A stretch of DNA of 64,000 bases from Bacteroidota bacterium (lineage in GTDB: Bacteria; Bacteroidota; Bacteroidia; Bacteroidales; NBLH01), in contig JANYKN010000188.1 of NCBI GenBank assembly GCA_025361565.1, forward strand, positions 19,463 through 83,462. Direction: 5' to 3'. Positions 24,502 through 33,169 of this stretch are shown here, piece after piece. The position numbers and the translations under genes were made by a program. Each line of letters begins with the position of its first letter. Position 1 is the first letter of the stretch. The notes beneath the pieces were generated by a model. It was not told the origin of the DNA, ran no database searches, and saw only the letters and a program-made list of their open reading frames with translations.

Positions 24502-24813
24502 TCAACTTTCAATCAATTCTCTTAATCCAAAAAATCCCGATTTTAGACTCAATACATTTTTCATTTGATATTCAGTGGCTAAAATATTCATTAAAACAAA
24601 GCTGTCGGAACCAACCCGACAGCTTAATATTACCGGAATATTTTTTTCTAATTCAGAAACCTTACTAAGTAAAATATTTCCTGGTATCCATTTCGATTGA
24701 ATTTGGAGATCTTTTAAAAGATTTCCATCCGTGATATCAATCAGTTGAAATTCTTTTCCAATTTCAATCCAGGTTATTAGTTCTTCAGGCAGAATAGTGT
24801 TGTTAAATATCAT
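24502..24813 (-). CDS. Stand-alone rhodanese-like domain protein
   Basis: 103 residues forming one rhodanese fold: FQLIDITDG, then WIPGNILLSKVSELEKNIPVILSCRVGSDS with the catalytic Cys at 65, ending VLSLKSGFFGLRELIES (the usual GG..W replaced by GFFGL). It overlaps the end of the MoeB-like gene by 4 nt (ATGA), so translation is coupled. In many organisms the same two domains are fused in one MoeB/MOCS3-type protein. Likely role is sulfur relay, for example to a sulfur carrier protein in thiamine, molybdopterin or tRNA thiolation; the exact pathway is not determinable here. Confidence 0.72.
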   Translation of the reverse strand: MIFNNTILPEELITWIEIGKEFQLIDITDGNLLKDLQIQSKWIPGNILLSKVSELEKNIPVILSCRVGSDSFVLMNILATEYQMKNVLSLKSGFFGLRELIES

Positions 24814-25604
24814 TCAGTAGGTTTACAAAATTCTTCATAATCAATAAGCTCTTCAACTTCGAAGTTCTCATCATTCCTGGTTATCGTAAATATCTGACTG
24901 GTGCAATCCAGTAAATTGAATACAAAAAGTCTTCCGGTTAGAACTTCGCCCAGTCCAATAATAATTTTGATGACTTCACCGGCCTGCAATGAACCAATAA
25001 GGCCAACCATTGCACCAAGAATGCCAACTCTTCCAGAATCAAGAATTTTCTCTGAACGTGGAGGATAAGGATACAAACATCGATAACTTGGGCCATTTAA
25101 ATAGTTAAATACTGAAACCTGACCCTGAAATTTATACAAAGAAGCATGCACCAATGGTTTTTTGAGCATAATGCAAGCATCGTTTAACAAATAACGGGCA
25201 GGCAAGTTGTCGGTGCAATCAACGATAATATCATAATCCTGAATTATTTTAAGAGCCCGTTCATCCTTAAATAAAATATTGTGTATAATATAGGTTGTGT
25301 GCGGATTATAATCAGCAAGTTTTGCACTGGCCACAATGGCTTTTTGCATACCAATATCTTTTTTTGAATATAATACCTGACGTGGCAAATTATTTTCAGA
25401 AATTAAATCATTATCCGCTATACCAATCTTACCAACTCCGGCGGCAGCCAAATATTGCAACACTGGGGCACCCAAACCACCAGCACCCACCACCAAAACT
25501 GATGATTTTTTCAATTTTTCCTGACCTTCAAGGCCAAATCCCTCAAGACTAATATGTCGACTATATCGGTTTAGTTCTTGTTTATTTAGAATCGGTTCGT
25601 CCAT
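24810..25604 (-). CDS. HesA/MoeB/ThiF-family E1-like adenylyltransferase lacking zinc cysteines
   Basis: 264-residue E1-like enzyme, which adenylates the C-terminus of a ubiquitin-like sulfur carrier. Start MDEPILNKQELNRYSRHI at 25604 fits the family; upstream codons in frame are not credible. The nucleotide loop VVGAGGLGAPV (about 38-48), DNLPARYLLND and LIDYEEFC near the C-terminus are visible. The zinc CxxC pair is lost: the usual CYRCLYP reads SYRCLYP and the C-terminal CxxC is absent. The usual Cys before the GVLG motif is also gone (DSGRVGILG). Coupled to a separate rhodanese gene. Function inferred from family. Confidence 0.82.
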   Translation of the reverse strand: MDEPILNKQELNRYSRHISLEGFGLEGQEKLKKSSVLVVGAGGLGAPVLQYLAAAGVGKIGIADNDLISENNLPRQVLYSKKDIGMQKAIVASAKLADYNPHTTYIIHNILFKDERALKIIQDYDIIVDCTDNLPARYLLNDACIMLKKPLVHASLYKFQGQVSVFNYLNGPSYRCLYPYPPRSEKILDSGRVGILGAMVGLIGSLQAGEVIKIIIGLGEVLTGRLFVFNLLDCTSQIFTITRNDENFEVEELIDYEEFCKPTE

Positions 25605-25744
25605 TTTATTTTTCAAATTATACAAATATAAAAAACATGCTCTAAATTCTATTCTATTGGAAAGAAAAAATAGCAAAAGAATAAATAGAGACTTTAAATA
25701 AAAAAACTAAATTCATTTTAAATTGTGATAAAAGTCTGGCATAA

Positions 25745-26167
25745 TTATTCGGAATAATAATGGATTTCTTGTAATTCATCCTTTATCCAGAATTCTTTTT
25801 TTGTCAGTCGTAAAATGGTATAAAACTCAACAATGGTATCGGAAGAAGCGGTATATTCCAATCTCAGGAGGTTTTTCTGAGGTAATTCCCAATTTCCGTT
25901 ATACTTTGTTTCTATTTGATTGTAAAGCACAGTTTTTTCAAATGAACCACCTTTATTAATAGTAAACAGCCAACCTTCAAAATCGGCAGAATGACTGATT
26001 CCTGTGGTAAGATTATATGAATATTCCACTTTCCATTGCCGGGCCATCCTGCTTTTTACTGGTAACAGTGATAATAAAGGTCCATCTTCAAACTTTGTAC
26101 AAGAAACAGACAGACTTAAAATTATAATCAGAACAAGGCTTGTCTTTGATAAGTTAAATGCTTTCAT
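25745..26167 (-). CDS. Small lipoprotein of unknown function
   Basis: 140 residues with a lipoprotein signal peptide; lipobox SVSC with Cys at 23. The mature part starts TKFEDGPLLSLLPVKSRMARQWKV, a pattern seen at the front of many short Bacteroidota lipoproteins, followed by beta-rich sequence (WLFTINKGGSFEKTV, NGNWELPQKNLLRLEY) like a lipocalin-type small domain. Probably anchored in the outer membrane. No partner gene is obvious; the neighbours face away or are unrelated. Confidence 0.72.
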   Translation of the reverse strand: MKAFNLSKTSLVLIIILSLSVSCTKFEDGPLLSLLPVKSRMARQWKVEYSYNLTTGISHSADFEGWLFTINKGGSFEKTVLYNQIETKYNGNWELPQKNLLRLEYTASSDTIVEFYTILRLTKKEFWIKDELQEIHYYSE

Positions 26168-26267
26168 AAATTATTATTCATGAACAAAATTAGGAATAAT
26201 TTAGATAGAGACACTCAAAATAAAACGGATCTCTTATCTTTAATTTTATTTTTAACTTCAATTTTAA

Positions 26268-27212
26268 ATGACAATTTGGCCAAAAGACGACTTGTTAATT
26301 AACGGACAAATAATAGAAGCAATTGCTCCAATAATTATTTCAGCAAGCAGGTCAACAGATATTCCAGCTTTTTATACAAAATATTTTATTGATCAATTAA
26401 AAAAAGGTTTCCTCATTTGGACAAATCCATTTAATGGAATTAAAATACCAATTTCATTAAAACAAGTTAAATTAATTGTTTTCTGGAGTAAAAATCCTGC
26501 CCCGCTAATTCCTTACCTTCATAAAATTGATGAAATAGGCATCGATTATTATTTCAATTACACTATTAACGACTATGAAAATGAAGGATTTGAAAAAAAC
26601 CTACCTTCTTTAGAAAAAAGAATCGATACATTTATTGAATTATCAGAAAAAATTGGAAAAGAAAAGATAATATGGCGATTTGACCCTGTTGTTTTATTAA
26701 AAAATCAGACTCAAAAAATAATAATCGATAAAATAGTTTCATTAGCAGAAAAGCTTCATCCGTTTACAGATAAGCTAGTATTTTCGTTCGTAGATTGTCA
26801 TTATAAAAAGGTTCTGGAAAGAATAAAAAAAGCGGAAATTCAAATTCAGGAATTGGATAATGATGACAAAGTAAGTTTTGCTATCAAACTAAGCAGCAGC
26901 CTCAAAGCATTCAACTTTCAAATTTGTACTTGTGCAGAATCTCTTGATCTAAACCTGCATGGCATTAATCATAACAAATGCATTGATGATGAGTTAATTG
27001 TGAAATTATTTCCAAAAAATAAATCACTCATTGATTTTATCCAATTTTTAAAAGCAAAAAATAATCTAAAAGATAAAGGCCAGCGCAAAAACTGTGGTTG
27101 TATACCTAGCAAAGACATTGGCAAATATAATACATGCCTTTATAATTGTATCTATTGTTATGCCAAACAATCTCAAAACACTAAAATCACGGTCAAAAAC
27201 ATATTTGAGTGA
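26268..27212 (+). CDS. DUF1848 family protein with C-terminal iron-sulfur-type cysteine cluster
   Basis: 314 residues, recognised as DUF1848 from ISASRSTDIPAFY near the start, LIVFWSKNPAPLIPYL and IIWRFDPVVL. The C-terminus has CGCIPSKDIGKYNTCLYNCIYCYA, a CxxxCxxC-type arrangement (TCLYNCIYC) like radical-SAM clusters, plus two preceding Cys and the CTCAES motif at about 221. This suggests an iron-sulfur enzyme, possibly related to spore photoproduct lyase-type proteins. Substrate unknown. It is convergent with frr, with a shared terminator between. Confidence 0.82.
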   Translation: MTIWPKDDLLINGQIIEAIAPIIISASRSTDIPAFYTKYFIDQLKKGFLIWTNPFNGIKIPISLKQVKLIVFWSKNPAPLIPYLHKIDEIGIDYYFNYTINDYENEGFEKNLPSLEKRIDTFIELSEKIGKEKIIWRFDPVVLLKNQTQKIIIDKIVSLAEKLHPFTDKLVFSFVDCHYKKVLERIKKAEIQIQELDNDDKVSFAIKLSSSLKAFNFQICTCAESLDLNLHGINHNKCIDDELIVKLFPKNKSLIDFIQFLKAKNNLKDKGQRKNCGCIPSKDIGKYNTCLYNCIYCYAKQSQNTKITVKNIFE

Positions 27213-27223
27213 TAATCAATAAA

Positions 27224-27255
27224 AAGAGTGCGAATAATATTAAATCCGCACTCTT
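27224..27255. terminator. Bidirectional terminator between DUF1848 gene and frr
   Basis: AAGAGTGCG (27224-27232) and CGCACTCTT (27247-27255) are perfect complements with a 14-nt loop. The minus strand continues into TTTT. It lies between convergent stops at 27212 and 27282. Confidence 0.75.
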
Positions 27256-27281
27256 ATAAATATATTTACTTTAGGAAAAAA

Positions 27282-27845
27282 CTAAATAGTCATTATGTCT
27301 TTCTCTTTAACTGCAACTAATTCATCTACTTTAGAATAGAATTTATCGGTGAGCTTTTGAACTTTTTCTTCGGCGGTTTTCTCCATGTCTTCAGACAAGC
27401 CATCTTTCTTCATTTTTTTTAGCTCCTCCATGGTTTCCCGGCGACTGCTTCTAATGCTAATTTTGCATTCTTCACCTTCGTGCCTTGCTTGTTTAACAAA
27501 CGTAGCCCTTCTATCTTCAGTAAGCATTGGGATATTTATCCTGATTAATTCTCCATTGTTATCTGGATTAAAGCCAAGGTTGGCGGCCATAATCGCTTTC
27601 TCTATTGGAATAATCATATTTTTCTCCCAAGGTTGTATCACAATTGTTCTGGCATCTGAAGTTCCAACATTTGCTACCTGAATAAGTGGAGTATTTACAC
27701 CATAATAATCCACAAATACACCACTAACCATGCTTGGGTTGGCTTTACCTGCCCGTATTTTTACCATTGCTTTTTCAAGATGTAAAATTGCCTGTTGCAT
27801 TTTCTCTTTTGCTACATCAAGAATAAATTCAACTTCCTCGTCCAT
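27282..27845 (-). CDS. frr: Ribosome recycling factor
   Basis: 187 residues, the normal length of RRF, which with EF-G splits the post-termination ribosome. Visible hallmarks are KIRAGKANPSMVSGVFVDYYG, VANVGTSDARTIVIQPWEK, the NDG-type loop (NLGFNPDNNGELIRINIPMLTEDRR) and the helical C-terminus with SIRSSRRETMEELKK. Start MDEEVEFIL at 27845. pyrH, its usual partner, is not adjacent in this window. Confidence 0.96.
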   Translation of the reverse strand: MDEEVEFILDVAKEKMQQAILHLEKAMVKIRAGKANPSMVSGVFVDYYGVNTPLIQVANVGTSDARTIVIQPWEKNMIIPIEKAIMAANLGFNPDNNGELIRINIPMLTEDRRATFVKQARHEGEECKISIRSSRRETMEELKKMKKDGLSEDMEKTAEEKVQKLTDKFYSKVDELVAVKEKDIMTI

Positions 27846-28264
27846 AAGTATTTAATTGATAGAATTTGTTTGGTTTTATGCAAACAAATATATAAAAAAA
27901 AAGCCAATCCAAAATGAAATGCAATCAGACACGGATATTTAAGTATAAAATTAAATACCATATTTGGGATTTACTGATTATGATGTTCAATAATTGTATA
28001 TTGATGCACCAGTGACAGAATGCTTCAATTTAAGATACTCAAATAATTGTCTAAAAACAGTTCTATTAAATTCATTTGCATCAGGTTAATGGATAAAATT
28101 GGAGTAAAAAAATGAATTGATTATATAGTTTAAAAATATTTTTACTAAATTTATAGGATCAGATCGTAATATTGAAATTATAAGTTAATTTTGAAATAAT
28201 TGGTCTAAATACATGATTTTTATGCTAATTTTAGATTTGATTGCTTTGTTATAGATTTGTTTTT
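27846..28264. other. Divergent intergenic region frr/efp
   Basis: A 460-nt gap (to 28307) between the divergent frr and efp genes. It is A/T-rich with no open frame worth calling and no clear repeat. It should hold the frr promoter and the efp promoter (separate entry). Confidence 0.4.
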
Positions 28265-28272
28265 TATTTTTG
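28265..28272 (+). promoter_or_regulatory. -7 promoter element of efp
   Basis: TATTTTTG matches TAnnTTTG; a TTG at 28241-28243 sits 21 nt upstream, suitable as -33 element. The efp ATG follows at 28308. Confidence 0.6.
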
Positions 28273-28307
28273 CCCCCAATATTAAATAAAAACTCAAAGA
28301 TTAAATT

Positions 28308-28874
28308 ATGGCAACTACTGCTGATATTAAGAACGGATTATGCCTTGAATTCAATAATGATTTATACACTATTGTTCAGTTTCAACACGTTAAACCTGGC
28401 AAAGGACCTGCCTTTGTAAGGACTAAATTAAAAAACCTTAAAACAGGCAAGGTAATAGACAACACTTTTAATGCCGGTGTTAGGCTAAATGTGGCAAGAA
28501 TTGAGCGCAGACCCTATCAATTTTTATATAAAGATGATATGGGTTTTAATTTTATGAATCTTGAAAATTTTGAACAAGTATCAATCGATAAAGAGATAAT
28601 TGATAATCCACAATTATTAAAAGAAGGACAATCTGTTGAAATTGTTTTCCATGCAGATACTGAAACACCGCTAACTGCTGAATTGCCTCCATTTGTTATC
28701 ATGGAAGTAATTTATACAGAACCAGGTTTAAAAGGCGACACTGCCTCATCATCAGCATTGAAGCATGCAAAAATTGAAACCGGAGCTGAAATTAATGTTC
28801 CTCTATTTATAAATACAGGCGATAAAATTAAAATTGACACCAGGGATAATTCATATTCTGAAAGGGTTAAATAG
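28308..28874 (+). CDS. efp: Translation elongation factor P
   Basis: 188 residues; relieves ribosome stalling at polyproline. Three beta-barrel domains are recognisable. The loop [18 protein letters not shown] carries the lysine (GKG) that is modified in many bacteria. The middle domain ends with [22 protein letters not shown], and the C-terminal signature [20 protein letters not shown]...YSERV is typical. Start ATG 28308 behind a good promoter. A terminator hairpin begins 3 nt after the stop. Confidence 0.97.
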   Translation: MATTADIKNGLCLEFNNDLYTIVQFQHVKPGKGPAFVRTKLKNLKTGKVIDNTFNAGVRLNVARIERRPYQFLYKDDMGFNFMNLENFEQVSIDKEIIDNPQLLKEGQSVEIVFHADTETPLTAELPPFVIMEVIYTEPGLKGDTASSSALKHAKIETGAEINVPLFINTGDKIKIDTRDNSYSERVK

Positions 28875-28876
28875 AC

Positions 28877-28905
28877 AAAGATTTGGGCACTTTGCCCTTA
28901 TCTTT
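28877..28905 (+). terminator. Intrinsic terminator after efp
   Basis: AAAGAT TT GGGCA - CTT - TGCCC TT ATCTTT hairpin (one TT/TT internal mismatch), followed by ATTTTATAATTTT. It occupies the gap between the efp stop and the phosphatase start. Confidence 0.75.
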
Positions 28906-28921
28906 ATTTTATAATTTTACC

Positions 28922-30160
28922 ATGACACCAAACCTTTCGCTAAGCCGCTTAGAATTTTGCAATTTCAAGCTCAGAACTTTGCTTGATTTTACGCTTGCTA
29001 TTAACCAAAACTTATCTACTGACGAATTACTTAAAAAATATGAGAAGCTGCTCCGATGGAAATTAAACATTGGAAAAGTATTAATATTTGCCAATAACCA
29101 AGGATGGAAATGTATTTTAGTTTCCGGAATTTCAGGAGAGCATCACTATACCATTGATGTTGAAAGAGATTTGATGCAATATTCCGATATAACATCAACT
29201 GCTGAATACGGAAACCCTTCAATTAAAGATTTTGACATTGTATTACCTATTATTCATAATAACAGGCCATTAGCCTACGTACTGGTTGGTGATATTGACG
29301 AAGAACACGATGGAATAAGTCCTACCATTAAGCACATGCAATTTGTTCAAACACTTACAAATATTGTAATCGTAGCTATCGAAAACAAAAGACTTTTCAG
29401 AGATAACCTGGAAAAAGAAAGAATCCATAAAGAAATGGAACTTGCCACTGAAATGCAAAATATGCTGGTGCCCGATTTAAGCAAATTCCCAAAACGAAAA
29501 GAACTTGATGTTGAAGGATTTTATCTTCCTCATTACGAGGTAGGTGGAGATTATTACGATGTTTTTGAATTGAACAGCCACGAAATAGGTTTTTGTATCG
29601 CAGATGTTTCGGGCAAAGGTATATCTGCCGCTTTATTGATGTCGAACTTTCAAGCAAATCTGAGAGCACTTTTTGTTTCATCAATACACCTTACCGACGT
29701 TGTTACTATTTTAAATGAAAGGGTAATAAGCAGTGTAAAAGGAGAGAAATTTATCACTCTTTTTATTGCCAGGCTTGATCTTGAAAACAATGAGTTACGG
29801 TATATCAATGCTGGACATAATCCACCAATTTACTACGATAAAAAAAAGAAACAAATCCAATATTTAAAAGAAGGATGCATTGGCATTGGAATGATGGATG
29901 ATATTGAAACATTGGAAGAAGGATATTTGACACTCGAAAATGATTCAAAACTACTTTGTTATACAGATGGCCTTATTGAATTAGACATCAAAAACAAAGT
30001 CAGTTTAAGACTCAAAACTGTTGAAAATGCTTTTTGCAACAATAAGAACATCAAAGATTCCATTAAAGATATGCTTGAAAAAATGAACATAAAAAAATCG
30101 AATCCCTACATTTTTGATGATATAACGTTGCTGGGACTCGATTTTTGGTTAGAAAAATAG
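28922..30160 (+). CDS. SpoIIE/RsbU-type PP2C serine phosphatase with N-terminal GAF-like domain
   Basis: 412-residue cytosolic protein. The N-terminal 160 residues look like a GAF sensor, a short coiled linker (NLEKERIHKEMELATEMQNMLVP) follows, then a PPM/PP2C-type phosphatase domain of the RsbU/SpoIIE kind: GGDYYDVFEL and IADVSGKGISAAL hold the metal-binding Asp residues, with YINAGHNPP and CYTDGLIEL later. Such enzymes usually dephosphorylate anti-sigma-antagonist (STAS) proteins. Start ATG 28922; an upstream TTG (28883) falls within the efp terminator stem and is rejected. No partner kinase is adjacent. Confidence 0.87.
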   Translation: MTPNLSLSRLEFCNFKLRTLLDFTLAINQNLSTDELLKKYEKLLRWKLNIGKVLIFANNQGWKCILVSGISGEHHYTIDVERDLMQYSDITSTAEYGNPSIKDFDIVLPIIHNNRPLAYVLVGDIDEEHDGISPTIKHMQFVQTLTNIVIVAIENKRLFRDNLEKERIHKEMELATEMQNMLVPDLSKFPKRKELDVEGFYLPHYEVGGDYYDVFELNSHEIGFCIADVSGKGISAALLMSNFQANLRALFVSSIHLTDVVTILNERVISSVKGEKFITLFIARLDLENNELRYINAGHNPPIYYDKKKKQIQYLKEGCIGIGMMDDIETLEEGYLTLENDSKLLCYTDGLIELDIKNKVSLRLKTVENAFCNNKNIKDSIKDMLEKMNIKKSNPYIFDDITLLGLDFWLEK

Positions 30161-30174
30161 TATTTTTCAAAACA

Positions 30175-30900
30175 CTAATCAATATGTTTTATTGAGCCTG
30201 AACCTGCTACTTCACCATCAATGGTTGCATTACCTTTATAATAAACATCACCACTACCGGCTACATTCGCTTCAATAGTTTCAAGCCCATTTACCCAACA
30301 ATTGCCTGAACCACTAATAGATACTTCAACTTTTTTAACCGGTAAGTCTTGTGCCTTAATATTTCCCGATCCACTTATGGAAGCATCCATTTGATTTGCT
30401 GGATTTGTTCCACTTAATATAATATCAGCAGAACCGGAAATTGAAGAACTGATACTTTCTGCTTTCAAATCATGTAAATTTATATTACCACTTCCGCTAA
30501 TTGCCAAATCGATTTTTGATGTTGAAATACTACTTTCGGCATTTATATCTCCTGAACCAGAAATATTGATACCATTCACATCAACCATGGTTATGTATAT
30601 TTTAATTTTTTCGGTGTTAGAAACAAACATTTTGCTCCATTCAATAGTAAGGGATTTGCCTTTTACGTTAGTTTCAATAAGTTTAAGCAACCTATCACTA
30701 GCCTGAATTTCAACTTTTTGCACTGGACCTTGCTTTAAAAAAACTTCAGCGTTTATGGCAAGATTAAGTTCATTAAAAGCCGGAAGGTTCCGCTCCTGCC
30801 CTTGCTGTAAAATACCAGAAGAGGCTTGTGTTTCACAGTTTATCCCTATCAATATTGCAAAACTAAGTGCAACAATTTTAACAATCCCGATTTTTTTCAT
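30175..30900 (-). CDS. DUF2807 (GIN-domain) secreted protein
   Basis: 241 residues with a signal peptide (about 1-26). It is a DUF2807 / putative auto-transporter adhesin head GIN protein: the mature part is a run of beta-helix turns marked by repeating ISGSGNI / SGSGDI motifs (GSGDINAESS, GSGNINLHDL, GSADIILSG, GSGNIKAQ, GSGNCWVNG, GSGDVYYKG, GSGSIKHID). It begins with FNELNLAINAEVFLKQG, the usual domain entry. Likely periplasmic or surface-exposed; function unknown. Confidence 0.88.
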   Translation of the reverse strand: MKKIGIVKIVALSFAILIGINCETQASSGILQQGQERNLPAFNELNLAINAEVFLKQGPVQKVEIQASDRLLKLIETNVKGKSLTIEWSKMFVSNTEKIKIYITMVDVNGINISGSGDINAESSISTSKIDLAISGSGNINLHDLKAESISSSISGSADIILSGTNPANQMDASISGSGNIKAQDLPVKKVEVSISGSGNCWVNGLETIEANVAGSGDVYYKGNATIDGEVAGSGSIKHID

Positions 30901-31039
30901 TTTATATCATTTTAAATATTGAATTTAGATAAAAGACGCTTATTAAAATTAATTGCTGCATTGTGTTTAAAAGAATTTAAAATATAGCGATTTGATTAGC
31001 TCTTCGCCTTTGAACAAAAAATAAGTTTTTAAATAAAAT

Positions 31040-31118
31040 AAACCTGCAAGTTCAACTTTATAAATATTAAGGAACTGCTAATTCCACTAAAATCTATAAA
31101 GATGAGCACCGCAGGTTT
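31040..31118 (-). terminator. Branched hairpin after the SUKH gene
   Basis: AAACCTGC (31040-31047) pairs with GCAGGTTT (31111-31118). Within the 63-nt loop a smaller GGAA...TTCC stem is possible. On the minus strand the closing arm is followed by ATTTTATTT. It lies downstream of the SUKH gene. Confidence 0.4.
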
Positions 31119-31173
31119 ACACGATAAAAATATTTTTAAAATGCAGTGGTTATTGTAGAAATGTATTCAAAAT

Positions 31174-31752
31174 TTATTCTTCCAATTCCTGTAAATTTTC
31201 TTTATCAATTACACCACCAAACTCATCAGAATAGACAAAACTTCCTTCTTCTAATTCATCGGCATAATCATTCATCCATTCTTCCAACGAATCTGCAATC
31301 AATTCCCTTTCTGCTGAATCGTGCCAAATACGTATAATCTGGCCTTTTTTACCACCTTCATCAGGACTAAGATCTAAACAATAATGATTTCCGCTACCAT
31401 CGTATGTAATTGGTATCCAAAAAGGGTTCCACCAATCCTCGCGAACTCCTTTATCAGCATCTGAAACAGAATCATCAAAAACACCCTTGTCGTCAAGCTC
31501 TTTCCAGACTTCCCATTCTTCCATTATCCGTTTAATACACAAAAGTTCTTCGCCATCAATTAAACCTTCGCTCATTGGAGATTGGCCATTATGAATCCGA
31601 TAAAATGTCTTAAAATTTTCCGGAAGCTTTTTGTTGATTAAATCTTCAAGTTCTTCAAAGTCTTCATCAGAAGCTGCTTCATTAAGACTTTCATAAACTG
31701 GGGCTGCATGAGTTTTTAGCCAATTTTCAATCTTTGTCCATGTTTCTTTCAT
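31174..31752 (-). CDS. SMI1/KNR4 (SUKH) family protein
   Basis: 192 residues, acidic, cytosolic. The SUKH fold is indicated by IENWLKTHAAPVYESLNEAASDEDFEELEDLINKKLPENFKTFYRIHNG (helix, then LP.DF..FY..HNGQ), followed by WNPFWIPITYDGSGNHYCLDLSPDEGGKKGQIIRIWHD. Many SUKH proteins are immunity partners of polymorphic toxins, others act in cell-wall or housekeeping roles. No toxin gene is nearby, so the role is open. A small gene lies upstream on the same strand. Confidence 0.88.
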   Translation of the reverse strand: MKETWTKIENWLKTHAAPVYESLNEAASDEDFEELEDLINKKLPENFKTFYRIHNGQSPMSEGLIDGEELLCIKRIMEEWEVWKELDDKGVFDDSVSDADKGVREDWWNPFWIPITYDGSGNHYCLDLSPDEGGKKGQIIRIWHDSAERELIADSLEEWMNDYADELEEGSFVYSDEFGGVIDKENLQELEE

Positions 31753-31928
31753 TTCAAATTTTCATTAAAATTTAAGGATTTAATTAGAATTTAGTAATAA
31801 ATATTTAGAGATAATTGAATTGTACATAATAAAATTGCATTCCGTAATATTTTATGAATTTGAAATCATAACCGTTTAACAAATTGATATACCAATTAAT
31901 CAAATTTTTATGTTTGGATTTTTTACCG

Positions 31929-32162
31929 CTAAACATAACTTGTAAAGCATTTCTTATTGGAGGAAACATCAACTTCAGACGGAAATATTGTTGTAGATAT
32001 AATTATTAGGTCTTCCACGAAGAAATCAACTATAAAATTACCCAATATCGAAGGATATTTGGCAATACAATGCAAAAAGGCATCAATTGCAGTTTTATTT
32101 GACTCTTTTTTAAGAATTTCAACCAGGTTAAATTCTTTGGGGTCAAAGGTTTTAATTTTCAT
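31929..32162 (-). CDS. Small hypothetical protein upstream of SUKH gene
   Basis: 77 residues, start MKIKTFDPKEFNLVEILKKES. Not recognised. The first two thirds look like helices (IDAFLHCIAKYPSILGNFIVDFFVEDL) and the end is polar. It lies on the same strand as and 176 nt upstream of the SUKH gene. The opposite strand also has an open frame (31957-32169), so which, if either, is real is uncertain. I favour the minus strand for its charge pattern and start. Confidence 0.4.
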   Translation of the reverse strand: MKIKTFDPKEFNLVEILKKESNKTAIDAFLHCIAKYPSILGNFIVDFFVEDLIIISTTIFPSEVDVSSNKKCFTSYV

Positions 32163-32387
32163 TAATTAATAGATAAAGGTTTTCTCCTTAAAACCAAATT
32201 AGATCATTTTTAATTATGAGATGCAAATTAATAATTTTTTTTATTAATAAAATTAGTTCTATTAAGAAAATTTACAAAATATTATTTACAACTTTGATAT
32301 TCTGATACTTGAAAATTAAGGTTTTTCAAACTTTATGCCAGAAATAGGATGATCAAGTAATCTGTAAACAAGCTATATCTCTCAATT

Positions 32388-32957
32388 ATGGATAAAAATA
32401 CAGAAACGAAGCTCAGCAAATATATCAGTCTTCTTTTGCGTCACAAACCAGAAACAATTGGATTAAACTTAGACGAAAATGGTTGGGCAAACTCTGACGA
32501 AATGATTGAAAAAAGTGCTAAAAATGGTATTAATTTTAGCAAAGAAGACTTAGTGCTCATTGTCAAAAATTGCAAGAAACAGCGCTTTACATTTAACCAA
32601 GATGAAACCAAAATAAGAGCAAACCAAGGTCATTCCATACCAGTTAATTTAGAATTAAAAGACTTGAAACCACCAGATACACTTTATCATGGAACTGCAG
32701 AACAAAATTTAGAATCCATTTTTAAAAATGGAATAGATAAACGCAAGCGAAACCATGTACATTTATCAAATAATATTGAAACCGCCACAAAAGTAGGCTT
32801 GAGACATGGAAAAGTTATTGTTCTCAAAATCAATACAAAACAGATGTTTTGCGATGGTTGTCACTTTTATCTTTCAAAAAATAATGTATGGCTATGTGAT
32901 TTTATTGATGTGAAATATATTTCCATTTTCATGAACGATGGAAGAAATAATCATTGA
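32388..32957 (+). CDS. kptA: RNA 2'-phosphotransferase (KptA/Tpt1 family)
   Basis: 189 residues; transfers an internal RNA 2'-phosphate to NAD, giving ADP-ribose 1'',2''-cyclic phosphate. Conserved parts seen are SKYISLLLRHKPETIGL (catalytic Arg), the winged-helix half with FSKEDLVLIV, IRANQGHS (Arg and His), LYHGT, HVHLS and the Arg in LRHGKVIVLKI. The active site appears complete. In bacteria the physiological substrate is not settled. The gene stands alone, with a MITE immediately downstream. Confidence 0.92.
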   Translation: MDKNTETKLSKYISLLLRHKPETIGLNLDENGWANSDEMIEKSAKNGINFSKEDLVLIVKNCKKQRFTFNQDETKIRANQGHSIPVNLELKDLKPPDTLYHGTAEQNLESIFKNGIDKRKRNHVHLSNNIETATKVGLRHGKVIVLKINTKQMFCDGCHFYLSKNNVWLCDFIDVKYISIFMNDGRNNH

Positions 32958-32982
32958 TTTTAATCTAATTTTCAATTTAAAA

Positions 32983-33157
32983 AATGAGGCTGTCTAAAAA
33001 GTCCTAAAAGTGATGGACATTGAGCTTGTCGAAATGCGATGTACTGAGTTTATCGAAGTATCTAAGTTATTGATTATCAATAATCATTTCGACAGTGCTT
33101 CGACTAGGCTCAGCAAACAGCTCAACGTCCAGAAAACACTTTTTAGACAGCCTCATT
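32983..33157. mobile_element. 175-bp MITE with 20-bp terminal inverted repeats
   Basis: AATGAGGCTGTCTAAAAAGT at 32983-33002 is the exact reverse complement of 33138-33157. Inside, GGAC(A/G)TTGAGCT occurs in inverted form near both ends, and TTCGACAGTGCTTCGACTAGGCTCAGC resembles a fragment at 22728-22750. No reading frame, so it would be mobilised in trans. No clear target duplication was seen. Confidence 0.75.
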
Positions 33158-33169
33158 GAAAGTTAATTA

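Noticed and set aside
28883..28921. TTG start giving a 13-residue longer phosphatase
   Set aside because: It falls inside the efp terminator hairpin; ATG 28922 is the natural start.
31040..31118. tRNA-like or riboswitch-like fold
   Set aside because: The outer 8-bp stem and size recall a tRNA, but no anticodon arm or T-arm consensus is present. A branched terminator of the SUKH gene is the simpler reading.
31957..32169. Plus-strand 70-codon frame opposite the small gene upstream of SUKH
   Set aside because: It overlaps the minus-strand frame almost entirely; its composition is low in charged helices and it has no neighbour on that strand. The minus-strand frame was judged more plausible, though both are weak.
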